Origin: JADKBO01 sp965230345
GTDB lineage: Bacteria; Bacteroidota; Bacteroidia; Chitinophagales; Saprospiraceae
Reading direction: 5' to 3'
Assembly: GCA_965230345.1 (NCBI GenBank)
Contig: CBDDKR010000002.1
Coordinates: 1,736,001 to 1,800,000 of the forward strand
Length of the DNA stretch: 64,000 bases
This document shows, one piece after another, positions 33,781 to 41,710 of the stretch. The translations under genes and the position numbers were made by a program. Every line of letters begins with the position of its first letter. The stretch's first letter is position 1. Below the pieces are notes generated by a model. The model did not search any database, was not told where the DNA came from, and was given only the letters and a program-made list of their open reading frames with translations.

Positions 33781-34710
33781 CTAAACTTTTTTTCTTGTTA
33801 AAAAGTTTTCAGCAATCATACACCGAACACTTCCACCCCCATAGGTTTCAATTGTTGGAATATCTCCAACCAGAATGTTTGTAAACTTTTCTATTTGGTC
33901 AATTTGATCAGGTTGGAGACTTTTTCTTGCTGTAGAAGACATGACAAGGTGAGTTAGTCCATTATTCGATCTCAATTGCAACATATTTCCAGCAAAAGAT
34001 TCCATTTGATCATAGGATATGTCAATTACCTTTTTGTTTGTCTTTTCGAAAAAGTTGAGTACAGCATTTTTTTCATCATTGTCTCTAATGCTATCTAGGC
34101 ATATTACCACAAAGTCTTCTCCTAATGCCATCATAACATTGGTATGATATATTGGTTCTTCATTTCGATCGACAGCAAGAAAATTCACCTTCGTATAACC
34201 CATTAATAGACACCATTTATCTAACAATTGAACATTTGTTCTTGGGCTTAGAGCAGCGTAAGCAATTTTGTTTTCGCGATCTAAAATAAGGCTACCCGTT
34301 CCCTCAAGAAATAAACCTTGGTCTTCGTATTGCTCGAAAGTATAGTCCTTCGAAATTGTAAACATTTTCTCAATATCGTCGACTATATCCCTTCTTCTTT
34401 CAAGCCTTCGGATTGGAGCATACATTGGGTATGAAATGATTGTTCCATCAGAATGGAAGGTAATCCAATTGTTAGGAAATACGGCATCGGGTGTGTTTGG
34501 ATCATCAAGGTCTTGAAAAACATCTACATTAATGTCTTCAGCTTTAAGTTTTGCTACAAAATTATCAAACTCTTCTATTGCCTTCTGAGCAATTTCGTCA
34601 TTGGTTAAGGAGTTGTCATTTTGTTGGAAAGAATTATTTTCTGCTGTCTCTGGGTTAAAACCAAACCTTGCAGGTCTTACCATTATAATATTGTTCGTAA
34701 TCTGTCTCAT
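33781..34710 (-). CDS. ctlX: CtlX-type citrulline hydrolase / arginine-deiminase-related protein
   Basis: Guanidine-modifying superfamily (amidinotransferase fold). Seen: IIMVRPARFGFNPETAENNSFQ-type opening (the family's MVRPAxFGFNxxTAxxNxFQ), FPNNWITFHSDGTIISYPMYAP with the substrate-binding stretch, LEGTGSLILDRENKIAYA (E-G-T-G loop), YHTNVMMALG (His), and C-terminal GGGSVRCMIAENF with the nucleophile C297. 309 aa, family-normal. CtlX of Francisella converts citrulline. ATGA overlap with yhhQ (34707-34710) places it at the end of an operon. Confidence 0.85.
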   Translation of the reverse strand: MRQITNNIIMVRPARFGFNPETAENNSFQQNDNSLTNDEIAQKAIEEFDNFVAKLKAEDINVDVFQDLDDPNTPDAVFPNNWITFHSDGTIISYPMYAPIRRLERRRDIVDDIEKMFTISKDYTFEQYEDQGLFLEGTGSLILDRENKIAYAALSPRTNVQLLDKWCLLMGYTKVNFLAVDRNEEPIYHTNVMMALGEDFVVICLDSIRDNDEKNAVLNFFEKTNKKVIDISYDQMESFAGNMLQLRSNNGLTHLVMSSTARKSLQPDQIDQIEKFTNILVGDIPTIETYGGGSVRCMIAENFLTRKKV

Positions 34711-35507
34711 AAATTGTCTTTTTGTAAAGCTTCTTTTTTGAGCCGTGAAGATAAGGATTTACCCAGCCATTTGTCAATTAAATAATGTGCTAAGTAGATG
34801 ATTGGAGTCATGGCTATAGCAACAATGAATTTGTAAATATAATTTATTGTTCCAATAGCTAATACACGTTGAAAATCCCAATTAGATAAGAAATAAAAAG
34901 CTACTATGAGTACTACATAGCTGTCTATTAACTGCGAAAAAAGTGTCGATCCTGTAGCTCTTAACCAAACTTTCTTCTCACCAGTAAAGGATTTAATCCT
35001 TTTGAAAATGTATGCGTCCAAAAGTTGCCCAAGGGCAAATGCAACCATGGAAGCGAAAATAATATTCATACTTTGCCCCATGATTTTAACAAAGGCAGTG
35101 TCCATGGATGAAATTGATTCTCCAGGTAGGGTAGATAGACCACTTTCTCTATCCCACCATTCATTTGGAGTAAGTTTGGTTGAAATATAAACCATCAAAA
35201 AAGCATAAAAAACGAGTGCAATTGTTGCTAAACTTATTTTTTTTACCCATTTAATCCCGAAATATTCATTGATTACATCGGTAAGGACAAAAACAAATGG
35301 CCACAAAACAACACCTGCAGTTAAGTTGAACCCTAAATCTCTACTTCCTAGTAGATGAATACTGAAGGGTTGGATTCCTAAGGTTTTTTCAAGAGAGAAT
35401 ATTTTGATGCCAATAAATTCAGCCACAATTGTGTTGATCAAGAAAAAGCCACTAAGTACGAGGAGTAGGATGTGATTTTTCTTCATGTTGATCATTTTTT
35501 GTGTCAT
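34707..35507 (-). CDS. yhhQ: Queuosine precursor transporter (YhhQ family)
   Basis: Inner-membrane energy-independent transporter for queuosine precursors (preQ0/preQ1). Seen: six to seven hydrophobic segments, with the signature LNLTAGVVLWPFVFVLTDVINEYFG-like block (FNLTAGVVLWPFVFVLTDVI, about 58-78), VKIMGQSMNIIFASMVAFALGQLLDAYIF and STLFSQLIDSYVVLIVAFYFL. 266 aa. In-frame ATGs at codons 1, 5 and 8 make the exact start uncertain. It lies between miaE and the ctlX-type gene; queuosine and MiaE both concern tRNA anticodon-loop modification. Confidence 0.88.
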   Translation of the reverse strand: MTQKMINMKKNHILLLVLSGFFLINTIVAEFIGIKIFSLEKTLGIQPFSIHLLGSRDLGFNLTAGVVLWPFVFVLTDVINEYFGIKWVKKISLATIALVFYAFLMVYISTKLTPNEWWDRESGLSTLPGESISSMDTAFVKIMGQSMNIIFASMVAFALGQLLDAYIFKRIKSFTGEKKVWLRATGSTLFSQLIDSYVVLIVAFYFLSNWDFQRVLAIGTINYIYKFIVAIAMTPIIYLAHYLIDKWLGKSLSSRLKKEALQKDNL

Positions 35508-35523
35508 TAATTATTCTGGTCTA

Positions 35524-36123
35524 TTAATGCATTCTATCTCCTCTTACCTTTAATGTTTTAATAAATTTTGCTTCGAAATCTAAGAACTCTTGCCATCGAT
35601 TGTCTACATAGTCTTTGTCGCCATAATTGTGTGCAAGTTCTAAAAATAGCTTGTAGTGAGCAGCTTCTGCGACCATGAATTCATGATAGAATTTTTTGAG
35701 ATGATCATCTTCTAAATGCAATGAGAGTAGCCTAAATCTTTCGCAACTTCTTGCTTCAATTAAGGCACACATTAACAAACGATCGATTAATCTCTCCGTA
35801 TGAGTACTCCCGCTTTTACAGAAATCTCTCAATCCATTGACATACTCATCTTTTCTTTGCCGACCCAATTGCAAGCCTCTTTTATCCATCTCTCTCAAGA
35901 CCATTCTGAAATGGCCCCATTCTTCAGTTACAATAGGAGCAAGTTGTCTTACTATATCGGGTTTATCAGGGTTTAATTGTATAAGTGATATACAAAAAGT
36001 CGCTGCTTTTTGCTCACAATATGCATGGTCGGTAAGGATATCTTCTAAACTGATTTGGGTGAGATTTACCCATCTTGGATCAGTTGGAAGATGAAGACCT
36101 AGTTTTGTTTTATTTATAGTCAT
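35524..36123 (-). CDS. miaE: tRNA-(ms2io6A37) hydroxylase
   Basis: Non-heme di-iron monooxygenase hydroxylating the isopentenyl side chain of ms2i6A at tRNA position 37. Seen: LEDILTDHAYCEQKAATFCISLI with Glu and His ligands of the ferritin-like fold, VTEEWGHFRMVLREMDKRGL (E-x-x-H), LLMCALIEARSCERFRLLS (E-A-R-S-x-E) and EFMVAEAAHYKLFLELA (E-x-x-H). All four helical ligand motifs are present; 199 aa. The start overlaps the end of the upstream secreted-protein gene by 14 bases. Confidence 0.92.
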   Translation of the reverse strand: MTINKTKLGLHLPTDPRWVNLTQISLEDILTDHAYCEQKAATFCISLIQLNPDKPDIVRQLAPIVTEEWGHFRMVLREMDKRGLQLGRQRKDEYVNGLRDFCKSGSTHTERLIDRLLMCALIEARSCERFRLLSLHLEDDHLKKFYHEFMVAEAAHYKLFLELAHNYGDKDYVDNRWQEFLDFEAKFIKTLKVRGDRMH

Positions 36124-37090
36124 TGATGCAGGCTATTTTTTGTTTAAAATGATCAAGAGCGTAAATGGGGTAAGATTCAAATCCACTTGACCACATTACG
36201 CCTATTTCGTCTAGTAATTGACTTCGCAGAAATCGGATATTGTCTTTATCTCTAAGTTGACACTTTACATGATAAATCGTCCTTCCAGTGTATTTTTCAA
36301 CTTCAGCATATACGGTCTTTTCTATCTTGAAATAGATTTGTTTTCCATTGATCAACGAAATCCTCAAAAATCCGTCTGTTGGGATAAATCCATAACTTTT
36401 TTCTACATCATTCGAATTGAATTGAATCTTAAATTCAAAGTTGTATTGACCTTTAGACTTAGCAATTTTATTTTCAATAATTAGATAGTGTCTCTCTCTA
36501 AAATAATTAATCAATCGCTCTGGAGTAAAAGAGGTCAAATGGGAGAATTTAGATGATATGTATTTTTTCTTTTTGGACAGGGTGTCAATGATTCTACTAC
36601 AATCGGCTGAACGATTAAATGAAGGTTGACCAATTTGGGGTTTGATATGCTTGGTTTCAGTTATACTTTCTTGTGGGAAATATTTTTCGTAGATGGGAGA
36701 TAATTTCTTACCATCAATTTCGTCCTTATGGACTATTTTTCTTAGAGCATCAATATCTTTGCTCACTGCAAGATATTTTTCCTCAAACGCCGAAACATTA
36801 CTTAAAGAAAGGTGCTCAGATCTTTTCCAATCAACGTATCTCAGAATTTCTTCCTGAGATAAAAAGCGCTCTAGAACCAGAAATTTATCAATTTGATTAT
36901 TAGATTCAGACTTGATTATTGGTGATTCAAATGGATCAGCTTTGTTCTCAGTAACATCCAGTTCCCACGAAAAATCAGAATAAAGTAGGATGCTTTGACC
37001 AGATTTGGTCTGATGTGCTATTTGGCCAATTGATTCGGATGGGCCCAAAATCGAAATGGTCAGAATAAAAATATAATATAAAAGTCTCAA
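36110..37090 (-). CDS. Secreted protein of unknown function
   Basis: Open frame extends to 37330, but I take a TTG at 37090: it gives a clean signal peptide (MRLLYYIFILTISILGPSESIGQ-like, cut after IGQ) and lies just after a perfect -7 box at 37109-37116. Mature protein about 300 residues: helical and charged in the first half (LSQEEILRYVDWKRS, Lys-rich), beta-rich at the end (FKIQFNSNDVEKSYGF, LRISLINGKQIYFKIEKTVYAEVEKY). Not recognised. First gene of the minus-strand operon with miaE, yhhQ and the ctlX-type gene. ATG at 37138 is the alternative start. Confidence 0.6.
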   Translation of the reverse strand: MRLLYYIFILTISILGPSESIGQIAHQTKSGQSILLYSDFSWELDVTENKADPFESPIIKSESNNQIDKFLVLERFLSQEEILRYVDWKRSEHLSLSNVSAFEEKYLAVSKDIDALRKIVHKDEIDGKKLSPIYEKYFPQESITETKHIKPQIGQPSFNRSADCSRIIDTLSKKKKYISSKFSHLTSFTPERLINYFRERHYLIIENKIAKSKGQYNFEFKIQFNSNDVEKSYGFIPTDGFLRISLINGKQIYFKIEKTVYAEVEKYTGRTIYHVKCQLRDKDNIRFLRSQLLDEIGVMWSSGFESYPIYALDHFKQKIACINDYK

Positions 37091-37108
37091 TTCATTCCTG
37101 TTTGACTG

Positions 37109-37116
37109 CAAAGATA
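37109..37116 (-). promoter_or_regulatory. -7 box TATCTTTG upstream of the secreted-protein/miaE operon
   Basis: Exact TAnnTTTG on the minus strand, 19 bases before the proposed TTG start at 37090. It lies inside the longer open frame, which argues against that longer form. Confidence 0.4.
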
Positions 37117-37256
37117 TAAAGCTTATGTTCAATTTCATAGATTCATATTTCAGTGCTTCCGAAATTAGAAAATTGGGTTCCCAAAATGAGGTTATTTGGA
37201 AAAACATTAAATACTCTTTAACATTCTTGTAACTTTTTTGACTATGATCTCGTTTT

Positions 37257-37264
37257 ATATTTGT
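37257..37264 (+). promoter_or_regulatory. -7 box TATATTTG upstream of the 74-aa gene
   Basis: Exact TAnnTTTG on the plus strand, 79 bases before the ATG at 37343. A TTG lies 15 bases upstream, shorter than optimal. Confidence 0.35.
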
Positions 37265-37342
37265 AATTAAACTACAGTGACTTAGAACAAGTTGATTTAT
37301 TATTTGTTTATAGGGACTAATTGAACACAAATCTGCATTATC

Positions 37343-37567
37343 ATGAAAGGGAAATATTTTAAAGCTTTAACATTGGTTGTATTGTTTTCTATGAGTGCTA
37401 CGTCATATTTGTATCTTAATTATAACCTGGCTCCTTCAACTCAGAAATCTTGTTCCAAAATAGAAGTGGAGAAAAAAGATAGTTCCGAAGACACTGTTTT
37501 ACTCGAGCTAAGTCTTATCAAGCTTTTTGGTAAAAGGCTTATAGATGTGGTAACCTTTACCATTTAA
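37343..37567 (+). CDS. Small exported or membrane protein, unknown
   Basis: 74 aa with an N-terminal hydrophobic segment (KALTLVVLFSMSATSYLYL) and an acidic/Lys-rich middle (KSCSKIEVEKKDSSEDTV). Not recognised. Own -7 box upstream. It could be a small secreted peptide or a short open frame of no function; the signal-like segment and promoter favour a gene. Confidence 0.4.
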   Translation: MKGKYFKALTLVVLFSMSATSYLYLNYNLAPSTQKSCSKIEVEKKDSSEDTVLLELSLIKLFGKRLIDVVTFTI

Positions 37568-37762
37568 GTTTCTACTGATATATGACGAAGATCTTCGTTA
37601 TAATATTCACCTTGATTGATTAGTATTTCGAATTTTATCATTTTTTTTACTAGGTTTAGCAACGAATCGATGGAGCAATCCATATAAAACATTAGAACCA
37701 ATTTCGAAGAAACCTTTTGACCTCTTAATTGGTGGAATATTAATTAGGTTAGTTGCTACGAT

Positions 37763-39427
37763 ATGAGCTTAAGACATTTTTTATTATTTGCTTTACTATC
37801 ATCATTAATTTTTGCCTCTTGTAGAAAAGATGAAGTATCGGAGGTTATTCCTCAACCTGAAGAAGAAGGTCCTCGAATTATCCATGATGCTAGTGTGACA
37901 GGAAGAGTCATTGATGAATCCGGAAATGGTGTAGCTAATAGTGATGTGTCCTACGGGGACGAGGCTGTAAAGACTGACGATTACGGCTATTTTAGCTTTT
38001 TCGATGTCAAAACATTTGCTGACGGTTGCATAATTCATGTCAAGGCAGAAGGGTATCAGAATAGGGCAATTCCGGTTTTTATATCAAGAAATGATATAGA
38101 TTGGGTAGACATTTATCTGGAAAAAAATGATTCAAATACTTTGGTGAATGGGAAAAACATTGATATAAACCTTCAGGATGGAATAGATTTAAGAGGAGAA
38201 AATGTTTCATTTGAATACCCTAATGGTGATATATGTAACGATGATGTAACCGTACTTTGGAAGTGGTATAGCGGTAGTGAATCTTTAGCAAAACTTCCTT
38301 TTTCTATTAGGTCAGTTGATTATAAATTGAAATCCAACATGATTGATCCTGAATATGGACTATCGTTTTACTTTGTTGATAATAACGGAAGTCGTGTGGA
38401 GTTGGTCAAGGGGAGTGTTTTAAGTTTAATTGTTGAAGATCAATCTTCGGATCAATTTCTTTTTAGGTTGGATGAAGACTTGGATTATTGGAAAAAGGAG
38501 AGAATCGATGATCAATACAAAATTACCCATTCGGGAATCTACAGCCTAGGAGGTTCCATTGATTTATATAAAACTTCAGGTAGACTCATTGATGAAGATG
38601 GAAATCCTATTAAAAATTCTACCATCTTACTGGAGGTAGAAGGCCGTACAACAGGATATCGAACCAATCAATTAGGTGAATTCGAGTTGTTTAACGCAGA
38701 TGGGAAAAATTATGAACTTAAAATAGAAAATGAATGCGGAAACAGTCCACATGAAGTGAAGGCTTATTCGATTGACGGACAAGACTTAGACTTAGGTGAT
38801 GTTATGATGGAAAATGGATTGACATCTATATATTTCGATTTGTATGATTGCGATGTAACACCGCTTGATGTTAGTGATGGAGTGTTTATAGAAGTCATTT
38901 CTGGAGGAAAAGTTTATATGTCAAGGTCATCTTCAAGCCGCATTGAACTTTCAGGCTTCTTTTGTAATTCCGATATTAAGATAAATATTAAGAATAATCA
39001 TGATTTTTTAACGACGATTCCATTAAATGGGATAAAGACAGGGGAAGAGAATGATTTGTATCGATTGTATACATGCCAGAACAATGTTGCTGGATTTATT
39101 AAGATTGATGAAAGTCTGAGAGTTATAAATAACCCAACATTAAAAATTGGTGAAGAGTCAGCCTTCCCTTATACACCGCTGACATTCTCTGATTTGATGG
39201 ATTTTACGATAAGTATAAATGTAGCGGAAGCAGTTGGTGATTATACCCCTAGTGAAATGGATATCATTACGCCTGAAATGATTCAATGTTCTGGTAATTG
39301 TTCAGATGTAGTGGTTAGAATTATTTCATATGGAGAGGATAAAGATGATTTGATTGTTGCACATGTATTTGGAGAAGTACAATCCAAGAAAATTGAATGT
39401 TACTTTAGAGCACATCGATATAACTAG
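37763..39427 (+). CDS. Lipoprotein with carboxypeptidase-regulatory-like domains
   Basis: 554-aa outer-membrane or surface lipoprotein. Seen: lipobox LIFASC (Cys at about 19), then two CarboxypepD_reg-type (beta-sandwich) domains: ASVTGRVIDESGNGVANSDV with DDYGYFSFFDV (about 50-120) and TSGRLIDEDGNPIKNSTILLE with TNQLGEFELFN (about 270-340); the C-terminal 200 residues are unassigned. Such lipoproteins often act as surface sensors or binding proteins. It lies nine bases upstream of an ECF-type sigma gene and a membrane-barrel gene, so the three are probably one signalling operon. Confidence 0.75.
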   Translation: MSLRHFLLFALLSSLIFASCRKDEVSEVIPQPEEEGPRIIHDASVTGRVIDESGNGVANSDVSYGDEAVKTDDYGYFSFFDVKTFADGCIIHVKAEGYQNRAIPVFISRNDIDWVDIYLEKNDSNTLVNGKNIDINLQDGIDLRGENVSFEYPNGDICNDDVTVLWKWYSGSESLAKLPFSIRSVDYKLKSNMIDPEYGLSFYFVDNNGSRVELVKGSVLSLIVEDQSSDQFLFRLDEDLDYWKKERIDDQYKITHSGIYSLGGSIDLYKTSGRLIDEDGNPIKNSTILLEVEGRTTGYRTNQLGEFELFNADGKNYELKIENECGNSPHEVKAYSIDGQDLDLGDVMMENGLTSIYFDLYDCDVTPLDVSDGVFIEVISGGKVYMSRSSSSRIELSGFFCNSDIKINIKNNHDFLTTIPLNGIKTGEENDLYRLYTCQNNVAGFIKIDESLRVINNPTLKIGEESAFPYTPLTFSDLMDFTISINVAEAVGDYTPSEMDIITPEMIQCSGNCSDVVVRIISYGEDKDDLIVAHVFGEVQSKKIECYFRAHRYN

Positions 39428-39436
39428 ACGGTTGAT

Positions 39437-40006
39437 TTGGAGGTTGCTGAAATAATTTTAGGTTGCAAAAAAGGCAATAGAATTGCTCAAAAGCTGCTTT
39501 TCGAAAAGTATGCAGGGCTGTTCTATGCCGTAAGTAAAAGGTATACTCCAAATCAATACGACCCTATGGACAACTTGCATGATGGATTTATAAAGATTTA
39601 TGAAAACATAGGTCAGTTTGATGCTGAAAAAGGCCATTTCGAATCGTGGGCGAGAAAAATAGTAATCAATTGTGCGTTACAAAAGTTAAGGAAAAAAAGC
39701 CACAAGAATGAAGTCTTTCCTGAAGTTTTAAACGATAGTCAACAGGAAAATTTTGATGTGGTTGAAAAAATGAATATGGATCAACTATTTAAAGTGATTG
39801 AACAACTTCCAGATATGTATAAACAGGTGTTTTGTATGTATGAAATTGAAGGGTATAGTCACAAGGAAATAGGAGATATGATTGGGATAAAGGAAGTGAC
39901 TTCTAGGTCCAATTTAAATCGTAGTAAAAAAATGCTTAGAAAGTTATTAATTGGTAATCATAGTTACTTTTTAGATGATTCTCAACATAAGATTATTTCC
40001 AAATAG
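39437..40006 (+). CDS. RNA polymerase sigma-70 factor, ECF type
   Basis: 189 aa. Seen: region 2 LLFEKYAGLFYAVSKRYTPNQYDPMDNLHDGFIKIYENIGQFD-type core (RNA polymerase and -10 binding; quoted stretch about 20-62), a WARKIVINCALQKLRKK segment, then region 4 LPDMYKQVFCMYEIEGYSHKEIGDMIGI as the -35-binding helix-turn-helix. The start is TTG at 39437, nine bases after the lipoprotein stop. The following gene has the N-terminus expected for an anti-sigma partner. Confidence 0.9.
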   Translation: MEVAEIILGCKKGNRIAQKLLFEKYAGLFYAVSKRYTPNQYDPMDNLHDGFIKIYENIGQFDAEKGHFESWARKIVINCALQKLRKKSHKNEVFPEVLNDSQQENFDVVEKMNMDQLFKVIEQLPDMYKQVFCMYEIEGYSHKEIGDMIGIKEVTSRSNLNRSKKMLRKLLIGNHSYFLDDSQHKIISK

Positions 40007-40024
40007 AACTTAAAAATATCCACT

Positions 40025-41347
40025 ATGTCTGAAGAATTTAAAAAATTATACGATTTCGAGAGTTCCCTCAATATTAACCAAGAGTGGAAACAAATTTCGG
40101 ATAGATTAGATAAGAAGAAAAGAAAAAGAAGGTTTATTTGGATTTTCTTTCTAGGATTGATAGGAATAGTTTTTACAGCTATATTGAAACCACAATTCTT
40201 GAGTCTTAAGTCTAATGAGTTAGAGATTGCAGTCGATAATTCTGATAAAGAATTGCCTAAGGGCTTATTAAACACAAGTAAAGAAAAAACTGCTTCCAAG
40301 TCCGAAATAAAAGAACATCTTGGTGATGTTGAATCTGAATATAATGCCTTAAATGGAAACTTGGAACCACTACAAGTAACCAATAATAGGATTGATGTAT
40401 CGTCAGATTATTCTGATTTTACAACGATTAATCTAGAAACGCAAAATGCAATTAATGATGAACCGATGGAAATGCCATTTAAAGTAATAGAAAACTTAAC
40501 ATATCAATCCCATAATTGGTATGCCGCTTTTCCTATCATTATTGCTCCTATGTTAAATCAAGAAAGTTTACCAATTAAGAATGATGAACTCGAAATTGAT
40601 GCAGATTATATTTCTACAAAAAGTACTCAAGATATTTCAAAGTATAATCTGGCTTATTCTTTAGGGGTACATGCTCTTGTTGGAGTATTCGATAGAAATC
40701 TTAAGAATAAATCAAGTAATGATTCATATATCAAGTTGCGCAGAGATTCTGAAACTGCTATGGAACAAATAGGAACTTCTTTGTCTTTTAAGGTTAATCT
40801 AAATAAAAAATGGTATTTGCGAACAGGACTTGAATATTATAGATCAACTGAAAAACTAAGATTTAAGGGACAAAGGGAAATATTGGTAAAGGAAGATAAC
40901 CCAGCACTATATACTGACAAATATGGTAATTCATCATTAGTCAATGTGACATCAGAAACTCTTAATAAATATGATATTAACATATTAAAATACAACTATT
41001 TGCATCAAATAAGTGTACCCATTTCAGTAGGGTATGAATTTGGTTTAACAGAGAAGTTTAAAATTGGGCTCGAAAGTGGTATTCAAATTCCACTGTATCA
41101 ATCATACGATGGAGTTGTACTAGGAGAAAAAGAGCCTTTGGAAAATATCAATAGGTCAACCTTCGTGAAATCAAATAAGCCACTGATTCACCATGGATTG
41201 AATTTTACATATAATGTGCACAATGATTTTAATATTCACTTTGGCCTTTACAATAGATATGACCTAAGTACAAGGATTTCGCAGAGTGATATTGAGCAGT
41301 GTTATCGATCCTATCTTCTTAGCATTGGTGTATCGAAAAGAATTTGA
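40025..41347 (+). CDS. Membrane-anchored protein with C-terminal beta-barrel-like domain, putative anti-sigma partner
   Basis: 440 aa. Seen: a cytoplasmic N-terminus of about 36 residues (SEEFKKLYDFESSLNINQEW and a Lys/Arg-rich end), one membrane helix (about 38-58, FIWIFFLGLIGIVFTAIL), a low-complexity periplasmic stretch, and from about 200 a beta-strand-rich domain with YSLGVHALVGVFDR, LSFKVNLNKKWYLRTGLEYY, ISVPISVGYEFGLTEKFKIGLES and a terminal SIGVSKRI. This form, cytoplasmic head plus barrel-like domain, is common after ECF sigma genes in Saprospiria. Anti-sigma function is inferred from position and topology. Confidence 0.65.
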   Translation: MSEEFKKLYDFESSLNINQEWKQISDRLDKKKRKRRFIWIFFLGLIGIVFTAILKPQFLSLKSNELEIAVDNSDKELPKGLLNTSKEKTASKSEIKEHLGDVESEYNALNGNLEPLQVTNNRIDVSSDYSDFTTINLETQNAINDEPMEMPFKVIENLTYQSHNWYAAFPIIIAPMLNQESLPIKNDELEIDADYISTKSTQDISKYNLAYSLGVHALVGVFDRNLKNKSSNDSYIKLRRDSETAMEQIGTSLSFKVNLNKKWYLRTGLEYYRSTEKLRFKGQREILVKEDNPALYTDKYGNSSLVNVTSETLNKYDINILKYNYLHQISVPISVGYEFGLTEKFKIGLESGIQIPLYQSYDGVVLGEKEPLENINRSTFVKSNKPLIHHGLNFTYNVHNDFNIHFGLYNRYDLSTRISQSDIEQCYRSYLLSIGVSKRI

Positions 41348-41710
41348 TTTGAGTTAGAATTGGTTGGTAATTCTTAATGTACGATTTTTAATGATAGTTG
41401 AATAGCTTAAAGTGACTTACTTTTGGTGATTTTAATGCTATTTAATGGCATGATTGTTGCTTCTTTTCACACATTGAATAAAATTCTAAGAAGAAGCAGA
41501 TAGGCTGTTAAATGTAAAATATTTTACCATTTGCAATTTAACTTGATTTAAACTGTAAAATATTGGGCATTAACTACAGTGTAATTTATTGGTTTTTAGC
41601 GATTAAAGTAATTTGGTCTTCTTAGGCTTCTGAGACAAATATTGAATTATTAATTCATCTCAAAAGATAGAATAGAACAAACATTATTTGAAATTCTAAA
41701 AACCTTTTAC
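41348..41710. other. 363-bp intergenic region upstream of the first giant gene
   Basis: Contains TACTTTTG (41418-41425), a -7-like match with TTG 17 bases upstream (41398-41400), which would leave a leader of about 285 bases. Otherwise AT-rich without a gene. Confidence 0.3.

Noticed and set aside
36110..37330. Full 406-residue frame for the secreted unknown protein
   Set aside because: The first 80 residues do not look like a secreted N-terminus and contain a promoter box; a start at 37090 is better.
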